Shown here piece by piece: positions 35,845 to 45,789 of a DNA stretch of 64,000 nucleotides. The position numbers and the translations under genes were made by a program. The DNA lies in the NCBI GenBank assembly GCA_964521285.1, contig CAZFQS010000002.1, positions 124,001 to 188,000 on the forward strand, in the 5' to 3' direction. The stretch is from G020354785 sp964521285. GTDB lineage: Bacteria; Bacteroidota; Bacteroidia; Bacteroidales; UBA10428. The notes beneath the pieces are model-generated. The model saw only the letters and a program-made list of their open reading frames with translations. It ran no database searches and was not told the DNA's origin. Each line of letters begins with the position of its first letter. Positions within the stretch are counted from its first letter, which is position 1.

Positions 35845-35877
35845 TTTTTTCACAAATTCAATTCTTATAGACTTTTA

Positions 35878-36177
35878 ATGGATATTATAAACTGGCTGGA
35901 AAATCATTTTCTGCCATGTGCGTATAAACAATTATTCGGTATTGAATGTCCTGTTTGTGGCTCGCAAAGAGCGCTGATTGCTCTTCTGAGAGGCGATGTC
36001 ATGGAAAGTATAATACTTTATCCTGCATTAATACCAACCATCATTTTAATTACTTCAGTAATAATTCAAATATTATTCAAATTCAAAAGCGGCTGGAAGA
36101 TTGTGAGAATAATGCTGAAAGCTGATTTTGCGATTATTATGGTCAGCTATATATATAAATTGATCTTTGTATATTAG
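35878..36177 (+). CDS. DUF2752 family membrane protein
   Basis: 99 residues. The DUF2752 signature is clear: CPVCGSQRALIALLRGD (about 25-41), with a cysteine pair and the RAL/GD pattern, followed by two membrane helices. Such proteins are widely encoded next to small membrane proteins in Bacteroidota; their role is unknown. The Cys-x2-Cys pair could bind a metal or be redox active. It ends eight bases before the end of a convergent CLC gene, with no terminator between. Confidence 0.8.
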   Translation: MDIINWLENHFLPCAYKQLFGIECPVCGSQRALIALLRGDVMESIILYPALIPTIILITSVIIQILFKFKSGWKIVRIMLKADFAIIMVSYIYKLIFVY

Positions 36178-36184
36178 GTCAATG

Positions 36185-37960
36185 TTACTCTTCGGAAATA
36201 TCAACCAGCCATTTCCTGTAAACTGAAAATAATTTCGATTTTGAAATAAAACCTATATACTTTCCATTATCAATTACAGGGAGATTCCATACATTATTTT
36301 CTTCAAACTTCTTCATTACATCTTCCATCGGTTCGTCAGGCGAAACATAAGTAGGAGGCAGAAGCATTACATCTCTTACAAAGGTGGTGGAATACATTTC
36401 TGCATTAAAAATTATATGCCTGATATTATCCAGGTATACAATCCCAACGAGCATATTGTCTTTATTTACGACCGGGAATATATTTCTCCCGGATTTTGAA
36501 ATTATATCTATAAGTTCTTCCAGTTTATCATCCGGCGATACCTTCTGAAAATCTTTCTCTGTTATTTTCCCCATATCCAATAAAGTCAGTATAGCCTTAT
36601 CTTTATGATGTGTGATAAGTTCACCCCTCTTTGCCAGCCTGTATGTATAAATTGAATGAGGTTCAAAATATATGACAGTAATATAAGCAATTGTAGAAGT
36701 TATAATCAATGGAATAAACAATCCATAGCCCCCGGTAATCTCAGCAATTAGAAATATGGCAGTTAACGGTGCATGCATAACACCGGCCATCAACCCTGCC
36801 ATTCCGACAAGCGCAAAATTACGCTCGGAAACATTTATAAAACTAAAATTATTTATAAGTTTTGCTACCAGATATCCTGTAATACCTCCGGTAAACAGAG
36901 TCGGGGCAAATATACCCCCAACACCTCCACTGCCTGTTGTTACTGACATAGCAATAACCTTAAAGATTATTATCAGACCAAGAAAACCAACAAAAACCCA
37001 GAAATAATCCTGATAATTATAAAACACACTCCCGTATGTTATTTCCTGTGCATTTCCGCGTAATAAGGCACTTAATATCTCATAGCCTTCACCATATAAC
37101 GGGGGTAAAAACAATATTAGAGTGCCGAGCGCAATACCTCCGGTTGCTAATTTTGCTATCGGACTCTTCAGCTTTTGAAGCAATGATTCAGTATACATAT
37201 TAATCCTGGTAAAGTAATAGGATACCAGTCCGGTAAAAATTCCTAAAAATATAAACCATGGTATATTCCTCAGTACAAATGGCTCTGTCAGCTGAAAGGA
37301 GAAGATAACTCCTTTACCCAGGAGAAAATATGAGACAGTTGCACCTGTTACTGCAGATATAAGCAAAGGTATTATTGACCACATAGTCAAATCGAGCATG
37401 AGAACCTCCAGAGAAAATACAACTGCAGCAATGGGAGCCTTGAATATTCCTGCAAGGGCTCCTGCAGCACCACACCCTATGAGAATAGTTGTTGTTTTAT
37501 AGTTCATACGCATAATCCTGCCCAGGTTCGATCCAATGGATGAACCTGTCAGTACTATCGGGGCTTCGAGTCCGACTGAACCTCCGAAACCAACAGTTAA
37601 TGTGCCGGCAATAAATGAAGAGAAATTATTATGAGATTTAATAATACTGTTCCTTTTGGAAATAGCATATAAAATTCTGCTGATGCCATGCCCTATATTA
37701 TCCTTAATGAAAATTCTTACAAATAACACTGTTAGTGTAATGCCTATTAAAGGATATGCAAGGTATAATAAATTAATGTTTTCAATATCCAGTTTGTGTG
37801 TTAAGAATTCATTTGTATAATGTACGGTATTCTTTAAAACAACTGCAATAATACCGCTTATTATTCCTATTAAAAAACTCATTATATAAACAAATTGCCG
37901 GTGTTTAAGATGCTTACCTTTCCATATCAGAAACCGGCCCAGTAATTTTGTTGTATTCAT
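36185..37960 (-). CDS. CLC-family chloride channel/transporter with CBS domains (second of two)
   Basis: 591 residues with about ten membrane helices, then a CBS pair (about 455-585). The filter region GFGGSVGLEAPIV holds the external gating glutamate (Glu132; ClcA Glu148), and the SGGVGGIFAPTLFTGG segment matches the GxFxP region. After the helix PIAAVVFSLEV the residue at the position of ClcA Glu203 appears to be Val. CBS domains usually sense adenine nucleotides or ionic strength. It is 40 bases downstream of a paralog on the same strand, so the two are likely co-transcribed; they are clearly similar over their full length. Confidence 0.9.
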   Translation of the reverse strand: MNTTKLLGRFLIWKGKHLKHRQFVYIMSFLIGIISGIIAVVLKNTVHYTNEFLTHKLDIENINLLYLAYPLIGITLTVLFVRIFIKDNIGHGISRILYAISKRNSIIKSHNNFSSFIAGTLTVGFGGSVGLEAPIVLTGSSIGSNLGRIMRMNYKTTTILIGCGAAGALAGIFKAPIAAVVFSLEVLMLDLTMWSIIPLLISAVTGATVSYFLLGKGVIFSFQLTEPFVLRNIPWFIFLGIFTGLVSYYFTRINMYTESLLQKLKSPIAKLATGGIALGTLILFLPPLYGEGYEILSALLRGNAQEITYGSVFYNYQDYFWVFVGFLGLIIIFKVIAMSVTTGSGGVGGIFAPTLFTGGITGYLVAKLINNFSFINVSERNFALVGMAGLMAGVMHAPLTAIFLIAEITGGYGLFIPLIITSTIAYITVIYFEPHSIYTYRLAKRGELITHHKDKAILTLLDMGKITEKDFQKVSPDDKLEELIDIISKSGRNIFPVVNKDNMLVGIVYLDNIRHIIFNAEMYSTTFVRDVMLLPPTYVSPDEPMEDVMKKFEENNVWNLPVIDNGKYIGFISKSKLFSVYRKWLVDISEE

Positions 37961-38000
37961 ACAGTATTTTTGGTTGAAAATATTTCTACATCCTCAATGT

Positions 38001-39770
38001 TTAATGTTCTGAAAAATCACTTAACATCTTCCTGTAGGTTGAAAATAATTTGGCCCTGGATACAAATCCAAGATACTTGCCCTTCTCAATTACTGCAATG
38101 TTATATCTTTCACTAATTTGAAATTTTCTCGCTATTTCCTCCATTGTATCTTTCGGATCAATAACATGTTGCGGCATAAACATCAGATCCCTGACATATG
38201 CAAGTTCATACATTTCATTGTTAAACATAATATGTCTGATATCATCCATTTTAATAATACCTCTGAATGTATTGTCCTTCTCAACCACAGGAAATATATT
38301 TCTGTGCGCCTTTGTAATGATTTTTACCAGATCGCCCAGAGTATCATGTGGATTTAACTTATTAAAATCTGTCTCGATCAGCTCCCTGACATCCAGCATC
38401 ATAAGGACTGTTTTATCTTTATGATGTGTCATTAATTCGCCGCGCCGTGCCAGCTGTATGGTATAAACAGAATTTGGCGTAAACAGTTTTGCTGTAGCAT
38501 AGGAAATTGCAGCTACTATCATCAGAGGCATAAATAATTCATAACCACCTGTAATTTCGGCAATTAAAAATATTGCTGTAAGGGGTGCATGGATAACACC
38601 TGCAATGAGGCCAGCCATGCCAACCAATGCGAAATTGCTTTCGGATAATGATAATCCTAAATTATTTAGAAATTTTGCGAAGAATAAGCCTGCATTTACA
38701 CCTGTAAAAAGTGCAGGTGCAAAAAACCCCCCAACTCCTCCGCTTTCAAAAGTAATTGATGTTGCTACCACTTTAAGTAACATAACCAGTGTAAAGAAGA
38801 TAATTATTGCCAGAAAACCTTTATTCAGGTTCTCATAAAAAGTTTTTTCAAACAGATGGCTAAAATCTCCATGCAAACTTTCATTTATTACTGAATAACC
38901 CTCACCGTATAAAGATGGAATGATGAATATTAATAATCCTAAAATAATACCGCCAATAAATAATTTTGCAAAAGCATTTTCCAGCTTATCAAACAATCCT
39001 GTTATTAGCATATACATCTTTGTGAAATAAACACTGAGAAATCCTGTAAATATACCAAGCAGAATGTAGTATGGTATGTCATTTAAAACAAACTTCTCTT
39101 GTATTTCAAAAGCATAAAGTACATTCTGACCAAGAAACAAATATGAGGTTAATGCAGCGGTAGCTGATGAGATTAACAAAGGGACAATAGCCGTCATTGT
39201 CAGGTCAAACATTATTACTTCAATTGCAAATACAATGGCTGCAATTGGAGCCTTAAATATCGCAGACATTGCTCCTGCACAGGCACAACTTAACAGTAAA
39301 ATAATCTGCTTATAATTCAGATGTAACAATCTCCCGATATTAGAGCCAATGGCTGCACCTGTTGCAACAGTCGGTCCCTCCAGTCCGACTGAACCTCCAA
39401 ATCCAACAGTAAGAGCACTGGCGACTATTGAAGAATACAAATTATGTTGCCTCATGATACCGTTCCTTTTTGATATGGAAAAAAGTACATTTGGAACACC
39501 ATGTCTTACAGGCTTTTTATTGATATACTTTACAAATAATACTGTGATGAGAATTCCTATTAAGGGATAAATTATATATAAATAATCACTGCTATTTGAA
39601 GCAATATCAGCTAAATAAACTTGAATAACATGTACCAGATTTTTTATGACTACAGCTGCTAATCCGGAAGCCAAACCCACTATTATGCTAAGAATTAATA
39701 TAAACTGCCTGTCACTTATATTATTCTTTCGCCAGACTATAAATCTTGCCAGTGCTGAAGGCTTTTTCAT
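38001..39770 (-). CDS. CLC-family chloride channel/transporter with CBS domains (first of two)
   Basis: 589 residues, paralog of the next gene with the same arrangement: CLC core, then CBS pair from about 455. The gating glutamate is in GFGGSVGLEGPTV (Glu131), the G-x-F-x-P-like region is SGGVGGFFAPALFTG, and the position of ClcA Glu203 again reads Val (PIAAIVFAIEVIMFDLT). It has RHGVPNVLFSI where the canonical GSGIP lies, so the chloride-binding loop is altered. A possible -7 box sits only eight bases before the start, which would make a nearly leaderless message. Confidence 0.9.
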   Translation of the reverse strand: MKKPSALARFIVWRKNNISDRQFILILSIIVGLASGLAAVVIKNLVHVIQVYLADIASNSSDYLYIIYPLIGILITVLFVKYINKKPVRHGVPNVLFSISKRNGIMRQHNLYSSIVASALTVGFGGSVGLEGPTVATGAAIGSNIGRLLHLNYKQIILLLSCACAGAMSAIFKAPIAAIVFAIEVIMFDLTMTAIVPLLISSATAALTSYLFLGQNVLYAFEIQEKFVLNDIPYYILLGIFTGFLSVYFTKMYMLITGLFDKLENAFAKLFIGGIILGLLIFIIPSLYGEGYSVINESLHGDFSHLFEKTFYENLNKGFLAIIIFFTLVMLLKVVATSITFESGGVGGFFAPALFTGVNAGLFFAKFLNNLGLSLSESNFALVGMAGLIAGVIHAPLTAIFLIAEITGGYELFMPLMIVAAISYATAKLFTPNSVYTIQLARRGELMTHHKDKTVLMMLDVRELIETDFNKLNPHDTLGDLVKIITKAHRNIFPVVEKDNTFRGIIKMDDIRHIMFNNEMYELAYVRDLMFMPQHVIDPKDTMEEIARKFQISERYNIAVIEKGKYLGFVSRAKLFSTYRKMLSDFSEH

Positions 39771-39777
39771 AACTCGG

Positions 39778-39785
39778 CAAAAATA
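39778..39785 (-). promoter_or_regulatory. Possible -7 box for the CLC pair
   Basis: TATTTTTG on the minus strand, ending eight bases before the ATG at 39770; if used, the 5' leader is almost absent. Weak evidence in AT-rich DNA. Confidence 0.3.
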
Positions 39786-39829
39786 ATACTTAGGATTATT
39801 ATTCTAAAATAGAATAACTTTAATTTTTT

Positions 39830-39837
39830 TAAGTTTG
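39830..39837 (+). promoter_or_regulatory. Candidate -7 box for the type IX cargo gene
   Basis: TAAGTTTG matches TAnnTTTG, 72 bases before the start at 39909. No clear -33 box. Confidence 0.4.
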
Positions 39838-39908
39838 TATTAATAATGTAAAAGTAACTTTATTAATTTATAAGGGTAAGCTTTTCTATAAAAAGTATTC
39901 AGTTCTAA

Positions 39909-41417
39909 ATGCTTAAAATTAATATTTATCACATATTAACTTTAATTATAGTCTTTAATTTGACAGTCGATATATGTTGTCAAATTACAGAAAAACCTAC
40001 TCCCCCCAGTGTATATTTTGTTTCAGTTGAACCGGAAACAGGAAATGTAAAAATCGTATGGATCCCAAGTTCTTCAGCTAATGTACATCTTTATATAATT
40101 CTGAAAGCAGAGTATACAGGAGGGCCAAACTATCCTCCAGCCTATATTGAAATTGGAAGAGTACCTTCCACCGATTCAATTTTTATTTATGAAGATTCAG
40201 AATCGCTTTTACATTCCGACGGCTATACGGTTGAAAGTGTTGATACTATTTCTGGTCTCGGTGATTTTAATCAGCTTGTTGATAGTACAATATTTATAAG
40301 TGCGGCGTTCGATTCCTGTAATTCAAATATTATCCTAAACTGGAATGATTATAACAGGTGGAGAGGCGATATAAAAGAGTATAACCTATACCGGAAAATA
40401 AATAACGGAATGTCCACGCTTTTACAAACATTACCTGAAGGAGCTAATAACTATACTGTTGAAAATATTCAAACGGATTATGATTATGGATTTTATGCAG
40501 AAGCAGTTCACACAGATGAAACCAGGAAATCAACTTCCAATATGGCGCGGATAAATACAAATATGTCAAAACCTCCAGAATACATAAATGCTGACTATGC
40601 CACAATTTCTGAAGGAAACAACATAGAATTGTCTTTTACAATTGATCCTGCCTCGGAATTAAATTACTATAAACTCTATCGATCAAATTCTGTGGAAGGT
40701 CCCTTTGATATAATTGACAGCTTTTACCAGTCAGATAAAAAAATCATTTATATTGATACTATTGATTATATATCCGGGGTATATTATTATAAGCTTGAAT
40801 CGACCAATAATTGTAATCAGGCAGTTAGAACATCGAACATTTCAAATAACATACTATTATCAGGAGAAAATAATAACTTAACTAATACTTTAACCTGGAA
40901 TGGCATATCTGACTGGGCAGGTGATGTTTTGAACTACGCACTTATCAGGGCAACAGGTGAAGCAATGAATATAACCGACACCGTATATAAAGGCAATTTG
41001 CTTTTCTATGAGGATGACCTTGCTAATCTGCCGAATATTGAGGATCCTGTTAATAGTTATTTTTGTTACAGTATAAAAGCATCAGAAACCAATAATCCAA
41101 ATGTAAATAATAGTACAAGCTATTCTAATGAAGTATGTCTGACAATATCTTCAGAAATAAGAATGCCAAACGCTTTTATTCCTAATAATGATATTAATAA
41201 TACATTCGGACCTGTATTTAATTTTGAGCCTTTAAACTATAAACTAATTATTTATAACAGGCTGGGAATCAAGGTATGGGAAGGAAATGAGCCATGGGAC
41301 GGACTCATTAACGGAACATGGGCTCCCAAAGGATTTTATTTATATCAAATTAAGGTTAATATTATAAATGATGATCTTATAGAAAAAAAAGGATTTGTAT
41401 TTTTATTTTACCGTTGA
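39909..41417 (+). CDS. Secreted protein with gliding-motility-type (type B) C-terminal domain
   Basis: 502 residues. Signal peptide about 1-21 (FNLTVDICCQ). It has FN3-like modules with the recurring YNLYRK/YYKLYRS/YALIRA and tryptophan patterns (about 30-410). The C-terminal ~85 residues are a CHU/gliding-motility C-terminal domain: IRMPNAFIPNNDINNTFGP, then YKLIIYNRLGIKVWEG, PWDG and APKGFYLYQIKV. This is a type B signal for type IX secretion. No catalytic motif. It is a single gene, directly before rel, likely surface-displayed. Confidence 0.88.
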   Translation: MLKINIYHILTLIIVFNLTVDICCQITEKPTPPSVYFVSVEPETGNVKIVWIPSSSANVHLYIILKAEYTGGPNYPPAYIEIGRVPSTDSIFIYEDSESLLHSDGYTVESVDTISGLGDFNQLVDSTIFISAAFDSCNSNIILNWNDYNRWRGDIKEYNLYRKINNGMSTLLQTLPEGANNYTVENIQTDYDYGFYAEAVHTDETRKSTSNMARINTNMSKPPEYINADYATISEGNNIELSFTIDPASELNYYKLYRSNSVEGPFDIIDSFYQSDKKIIYIDTIDYISGVYYYKLESTNNCNQAVRTSNISNNILLSGENNNLTNTLTWNGISDWAGDVLNYALIRATGEAMNITDTVYKGNLLFYEDDLANLPNIEDPVNSYFCYSIKASETNNPNVNNSTSYSNEVCLTISSEIRMPNAFIPNNDINNTFGPVFNFEPLNYKLIIYNRLGIKVWEGNEPWDGLINGTWAPKGFYLYQIKVNIINDDLIEKKGFVFLFYR

Positions 41418-41459
41418 TTTTTTAATGAGTTACTCAACTAAAAAACCTCAGAAAATAAT

Positions 41460-41467
41460 TAAATTTG
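41460..41467 (+). promoter_or_regulatory. Candidate -7 box for rel
   Basis: TAAATTTG matches TAnnTTTG, 49 bases before the rel start. No clear -33 box. Confidence 0.4.
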
Positions 41468-41515
41468 TGTAATGTATCATGTTAGATATGTTTATCATAA
41501 CATTTTAACAGAAAT

Positions 41516-43753
41516 ATGACTACAACACTTACTGAAGAAGATATTGAAATAAAACAGGCATTTGACGATCTTCTTGCTAACTGTACACGATGTAACAAGA
41601 GGGGAGACAGAGCTTTAATACGTAAGGCCTTTAAGATTTCACTGGATGCCCATAAAGGAATGACAAGGAAATCAGGGGAGCCTTATATACTTCATCCTAT
41701 TTCAGTAGCTAAAATTGTTGCCAAGGAAATGGGTCTTGGTGCCAGATCGGTAAGTTGTGCCCTTTTACATGATGTGGTTGAAGATACGGACTATTCCATA
41801 GAAGACATTGAGAATATGTTCGGAAAGAAAATCGCATCTATTATTGACGGACTGACAAAGATCTCGGGAGTGTTCGATAGTAACTCCTCATTGCAGGTTG
41901 AGAATTTTCGTAAAATGCTTCTCACATTATCAGACGATGTAAGGGTTATTCTTATAAAACTTGCAGATCGCCTGCATAATATGAGAACACTGGATTCGTT
42001 GGATCCTCGCAAGCAAATGACCATTTCAAGTGAGACTATTTATTTATATGCGCCTTTAGCTCACCGGCTGGGATTCTATGCCATAAAAACAGAGTTAGAA
42101 GACTTGAGTCTTAAATACAGATATCCGAGCTTATATGACGAACTTATTGAAAAGATCAAAAGTAATGAGAAAAGCCAGCAGAAATTTATAAAGGAGTTCT
42201 CAAAACCTATCATTGAACAGCTTAATAAAAATAAGATTCGGCATGACATAAGTGGCAGGCATAAGTCCATTTACTCAATATGGCATAAGATGCAAACCAA
42301 AAATGTGCCTTTCGAAGAAATATATGACCTAATTGCCATAAGAATAATTTTCGATCCTCTTCCGGATTTTCCTGAAAAGACACAATGCTGGAACATCTAC
42401 TCTATGATTACAGATGTATACATGCCTAAACCTGAAAGGATAAGGGATTGGGTAAGTACCCCTAAGGCAAACGGATATGAAGCACTTCATGCTACAGTAA
42501 TGGGTCCAAGAGGTAACTGGGTGGAAGTACAGATAAGGTCAAGAAGAATGGATGAAATTGCAGAAAAAGGATTTGCGGCACATTGGAAATATAAAGATGA
42601 TGACACCTATGAAGGAGAACTTGATAAGTGGATTAAACGAATAAGGGACTTGATGGAAAGCCCGGATTCGGATGCTCTTGAATTCCTGGATGAATTCAAA
42701 CTTAACTTATTTGCATCAGAAATCTTTGTCTTTACTCCCAAGGGCGATATTAAAACCCTGCCCTCAGAATCAACAGCTATGGATTTTGCATATGAAATAC
42801 ACAGCGAGATAGGCCACAAGGCAATAGGCGCAAAAGTTAACCATAAGCTTGTACCGCTTAATTATAAGCTTAAAAGCGGAGATCAGGTGGAAATAATTAC
42901 ATCGGATAAATTTCATTCCAGGCGTGAATGGCTGAATAAAGTAGTCACTGCAAAAGCAAAATCAAGCATTAAAGACTCAATAAAGGCTGAAACAAAAAAC
43001 AGGATTGAAAAAGGTAAAAAAATTCTGGAAGAAGAATTATCAAAATTAAATTTAAAACCTGCTTCAAGAATATTTAAAAAATTAATGCCCGGATATGAAG
43101 TAACATCAAAAGATGAATTATATAGCAAAATAGGTAGCAGTATAATTAACCTGGACAACCTTAAAAAAATTCTCAAAAAGAATACCAAGAATAAGTGGAT
43201 AAGATACTGGCAAATTCAATTTGCCAAGTCAACCCAAAGAAATAAAAAACCGGTATCTCCCAGAAAATCAACAAAAAAAGACTTTAGCGCCCTTGTTCTT
43301 CTTAAGGAAAATATTGAAGAAGCACAACCTGAATATACAATTGCTAAATGCTGTAATCCCATTCCCGGCGATGATGTAATAGGTTACACAGATCAGGACA
43401 TAAATTCCCAGGTGACAATCCATAAAAAGAAATGTCCTAATGCAATTAAGTTGTTATCCAGCCATAAAGAATTAATTGTTCCGGTTAAATGGACAACTCA
43501 TAAGGTGTTATCATTTCTTGTTAAGCTAGCTATTACGGGAATTGACCATTTTGGTATCTATAATGATATTACTACTGTAATTTCAAAGCAATTGAATGTA
43601 AATATCAGGACTATTAACCTTGCAAGTCATGACGGGATATGGGAAGGGACAATCGATCTTTATGTTCATGATACAAAAGATGTAAATAATCTTATAATGA
43701 ATCTTAGCAAGATCAAGGGAGTTGATTCTGTAACCCGTGTAGAGACGGTATAA
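41516..43753 (+). CDS. rel: Bifunctional (p)ppGpp synthetase/hydrolase
   Basis: 745 residues, the usual length. The HD hydrolase domain (about 40-190) has YILHPISVA, LLHDVVEDT (HD at 85-86) and RLHNMRTL, so hydrolysis should work. The synthetase domain (about 235-365) has YDLIAIRIIF, RIRDWVSTPKANGYEALHATV and EVQIRSRRMDEIAEKGFAAHWKYK. TGS (about 400-460, IFVFTPKGDIKTLP) and a C-terminal ACT domain (from about 670) bind the ribosome and sense uncharged tRNA. It makes and breaks the stringent response alarmone; SpoT is an alternative name. Bacteroidota usually have one such long enzyme. Confidence 0.94.
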   Translation: MTTTLTEEDIEIKQAFDDLLANCTRCNKRGDRALIRKAFKISLDAHKGMTRKSGEPYILHPISVAKIVAKEMGLGARSVSCALLHDVVEDTDYSIEDIENMFGKKIASIIDGLTKISGVFDSNSSLQVENFRKMLLTLSDDVRVILIKLADRLHNMRTLDSLDPRKQMTISSETIYLYAPLAHRLGFYAIKTELEDLSLKYRYPSLYDELIEKIKSNEKSQQKFIKEFSKPIIEQLNKNKIRHDISGRHKSIYSIWHKMQTKNVPFEEIYDLIAIRIIFDPLPDFPEKTQCWNIYSMITDVYMPKPERIRDWVSTPKANGYEALHATVMGPRGNWVEVQIRSRRMDEIAEKGFAAHWKYKDDDTYEGELDKWIKRIRDLMESPDSDALEFLDEFKLNLFASEIFVFTPKGDIKTLPSESTAMDFAYEIHSEIGHKAIGAKVNHKLVPLNYKLKSGDQVEIITSDKFHSRREWLNKVVTAKAKSSIKDSIKAETKNRIEKGKKILEEELSKLNLKPASRIFKKLMPGYEVTSKDELYSKIGSSIINLDNLKKILKKNTKNKWIRYWQIQFAKSTQRNKKPVSPRKSTKKDFSALVLLKENIEEAQPEYTIAKCCNPIPGDDVIGYTDQDINSQVTIHKKKCPNAIKLLSSHKELIVPVKWTTHKVLSFLVKLAITGIDHFGIYNDITTVISKQLNVNIRTINLASHDGIWEGTIDLYVHDTKDVNNLIMNLSKIKGVDSVTRVETV

Positions 43754-43837
43754 ATCAATAATTAAAATAACTCAAATAACCTTTATTATTAATAAAATTT
43801 ATTTATATTAGCACCTTATTTATAATTAGTCTAAGTT

Positions 43838-44293
43838 ATGTTATCTACTGAAATAAGAGAAACTGTAAAAAAGATTTTTACAGAATATCTTGAAAAAAAA
43901 GGACACAGAAAAACGCCCGAAAGATATGCTATTTTGGACGAGATTTACTCGAGAAACGGACACTTTGATATTGAAACTCTTTATATTTTTATGAAAAATA
44001 AAAATTACAGAGTTAGCAGGGCTACACTTTACAATACTATAGAACTTTTATTGGATTGCAATTTAGTAATAAAGCACCAGTTCGGGAAAAATATTGCACA
44101 GTTTGAGAAAGCCTACCAGTGCATGCAGCATGATCACCTGATTGATGTTAATACGGGTAAAGTAATTGAATTTTGCGATCCAAGATTACAGGAGATTATT
44201 AATACAGCATGTGAATTACATGGATTCACACCCACCCACCATTCACTATATATATATGGCTCAAAAAATGAAGTGTCTGATAAAAAAAAATAA
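43838..44293 (+). CDS. Fur-family transcriptional regulator lacking the structural zinc cysteines
   Basis: 151 residues. Fur-type winged helix: RKTPERYAILDEIYSRNGHFDIETLYIFMKNKNYRVSRATLYNTIELLLDCNLV (about 22-75), with the recognition helix VSRATLYNTI. The C-terminal dimer and metal domain keeps HDHLID and VIEFCD, but the CxxC that normally follows DHLI is replaced by DVNTG and no second CxxC is present. The regulatory His-rich site (His, Glu, HDH) is retained. It would repress iron or zinc uptake or peroxide genes; the exact metal cannot be told. It lies between rel and purA in the same direction. Confidence 0.85.
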   Translation: MLSTEIRETVKKIFTEYLEKKGHRKTPERYAILDEIYSRNGHFDIETLYIFMKNKNYRVSRATLYNTIELLLDCNLVIKHQFGKNIAQFEKAYQCMQHDHLIDVNTGKVIEFCDPRLQEIINTACELHGFTPTHHSLYIYGSKNEVSDKKK

Positions 44294-44485
44294 TCGTGAT
44301 AACCTGACGAATTTTATAGTTATCAATAGACTAATAATATAATACAACAGTTTTTAAATTCTGAAAAGCGCTAAAATCCGGGAATATAATCAGTATTTTT
44401 TTACTATTAATTATTAACTCAAAGTGCAAATTGATCAAAATATTTGTACTTTCGTTCCGTTTTTTATTTAAAATTTAAATAAACA

Positions 44486-45781
44486 ATGAAATTAGATGTG
44501 TTGCTAGGCCTTCAATGGGGTGATGAAGGCAAGGGTAAAATTGTCGATGTTTTAACACCAAATTATGATATCATTACACGTTTTCAGGGTGGACCCAATG
44601 CCGGCCATACATTAGAGTTTAATAGCATAAAACATATTTTACACACTATACCTTCCGGTGTATTTAGAAAAGATCAGATAAATATTGTAGGCAATGGATT
44701 AGTATTAGACCCTATTGTTTTTAAACAGGAAATAGATGCCATAAAAAAATTGGGAGTAGATTTAAGTAAAAAACTTTTTATTTCAAAAAAGGCCCACCTT
44801 ATTTTGCCTTCACACAAAATTTTGGATGCTGCTTCTGAAGCAGCCAAAGGAAAAACTAAAATAGGATCAACCTTAAGAGGTATAGCCCCGACGTATATGG
44901 ACAAAACAGGGAGAAACGGACTTCGCGTTGGAGATATCACGTCAAAAGATTTTAATGAAAAATATGAATTCCTCAAATCAAAACATAAAGAAATCCTGAA
45001 ACTATATGATTATAAATATGATATTGAAAAACATGAGGATGCCTGGTTTGAGGGAATAGAGGAAATGAAGAAATTTAATCTTGTTGACAGTGAGCACTTA
45101 ATAAATAATTACCTTAAAGAAAATAAAACAATACTGGCTGAAGGTGCCCAGGGAACATTACTTGATATAGATTTCGGATCTTATCCTTATGTCACTTCTT
45201 CAAATACTATTTGCGCCGGGGCGTGCACAGGTCTTGGCATAGCGCCGAATAAAATAGGAGAAGTGTATGGAATATTCAAAGCGTATTGCACAAGGGTGGG
45301 TAGCGGTCCTTTTCCTACAGAACAGACAAATGTCATAGGAAAATTATTACGTGAAAAGGGACAGGAATACGGGGCAACCACCGGAAGGCCCAGAAGATGC
45401 GGATGGCTTGATCTCCCGGCACTAAGGTATTCGATTATGCTTAACGGGGTGACTCAGCTGTTCATGACAAAGGCAGATGTATTGTCCGGCTTTTCACGAA
45501 TCAAAGTCTGTACAAAGTATAAAATTAATGGCGACGAAATTGATTACCTGCCATTCGATCTTTACCAGATATCAGAGCCCGTATTCAAAGAACTTGACGG
45601 ATGGGAAAAAGATATTTCGAGAATTACATCAAAAGAAGAAATTCCGGATGAACTGAATAATTATATGAGCTTTATTGAAAAAGAAGTCGGGGTTCCTATA
45701 ACTATAGTCTCAGTCGGACCTGACAGAGAGCAGATAATATTCAGGGATAAGGTTATAAAACATAATGTCCCTGAATTGTAA
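44486..45781 (+). CDS. purA: Adenylosuccinate synthetase
   Basis: 431 residues. It joins IMP and aspartate with GTP to make adenylosuccinate, on the route to AMP. Motifs: QWGDEGKGKIVD (10-21, the GTP-binding and catalytic loop with Asp13), GGPNAGHT (36-43), GSTLRGIAPTYMDK, AEGAQGTLLDIDFGSYPYVTSSN (about 213), GRPRRCGWLDL (about 304) and the C-terminal VGPDREQII. Everything expected is present. The 192-base gap upstream has a weak TACTTTCG -7-like box and no riboswitch that I recognise. Confidence 0.96.
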   Translation: MKLDVLLGLQWGDEGKGKIVDVLTPNYDIITRFQGGPNAGHTLEFNSIKHILHTIPSGVFRKDQINIVGNGLVLDPIVFKQEIDAIKKLGVDLSKKLFISKKAHLILPSHKILDAASEAAKGKTKIGSTLRGIAPTYMDKTGRNGLRVGDITSKDFNEKYEFLKSKHKEILKLYDYKYDIEKHEDAWFEGIEEMKKFNLVDSEHLINNYLKENKTILAEGAQGTLLDIDFGSYPYVTSSNTICAGACTGLGIAPNKIGEVYGIFKAYCTRVGSGPFPTEQTNVIGKLLREKGQEYGATTGRPRRCGWLDLPALRYSIMLNGVTQLFMTKADVLSGFSRIKVCTKYKINGDEIDYLPFDLYQISEPVFKELDGWEKDISRITSKEEIPDELNNYMSFIEKEVGVPITIVSVGPDREQIIFRDKVIKHNVPEL

Positions 45782-45789
45782 AATACTAT

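Noticed and set aside
34979..36177. The three small membrane proteins as a new secretion or transport system
   Set aside because: They match common small families (DUF4190, DUF2752) with no known activity; nothing in the sequence supports a specific system.
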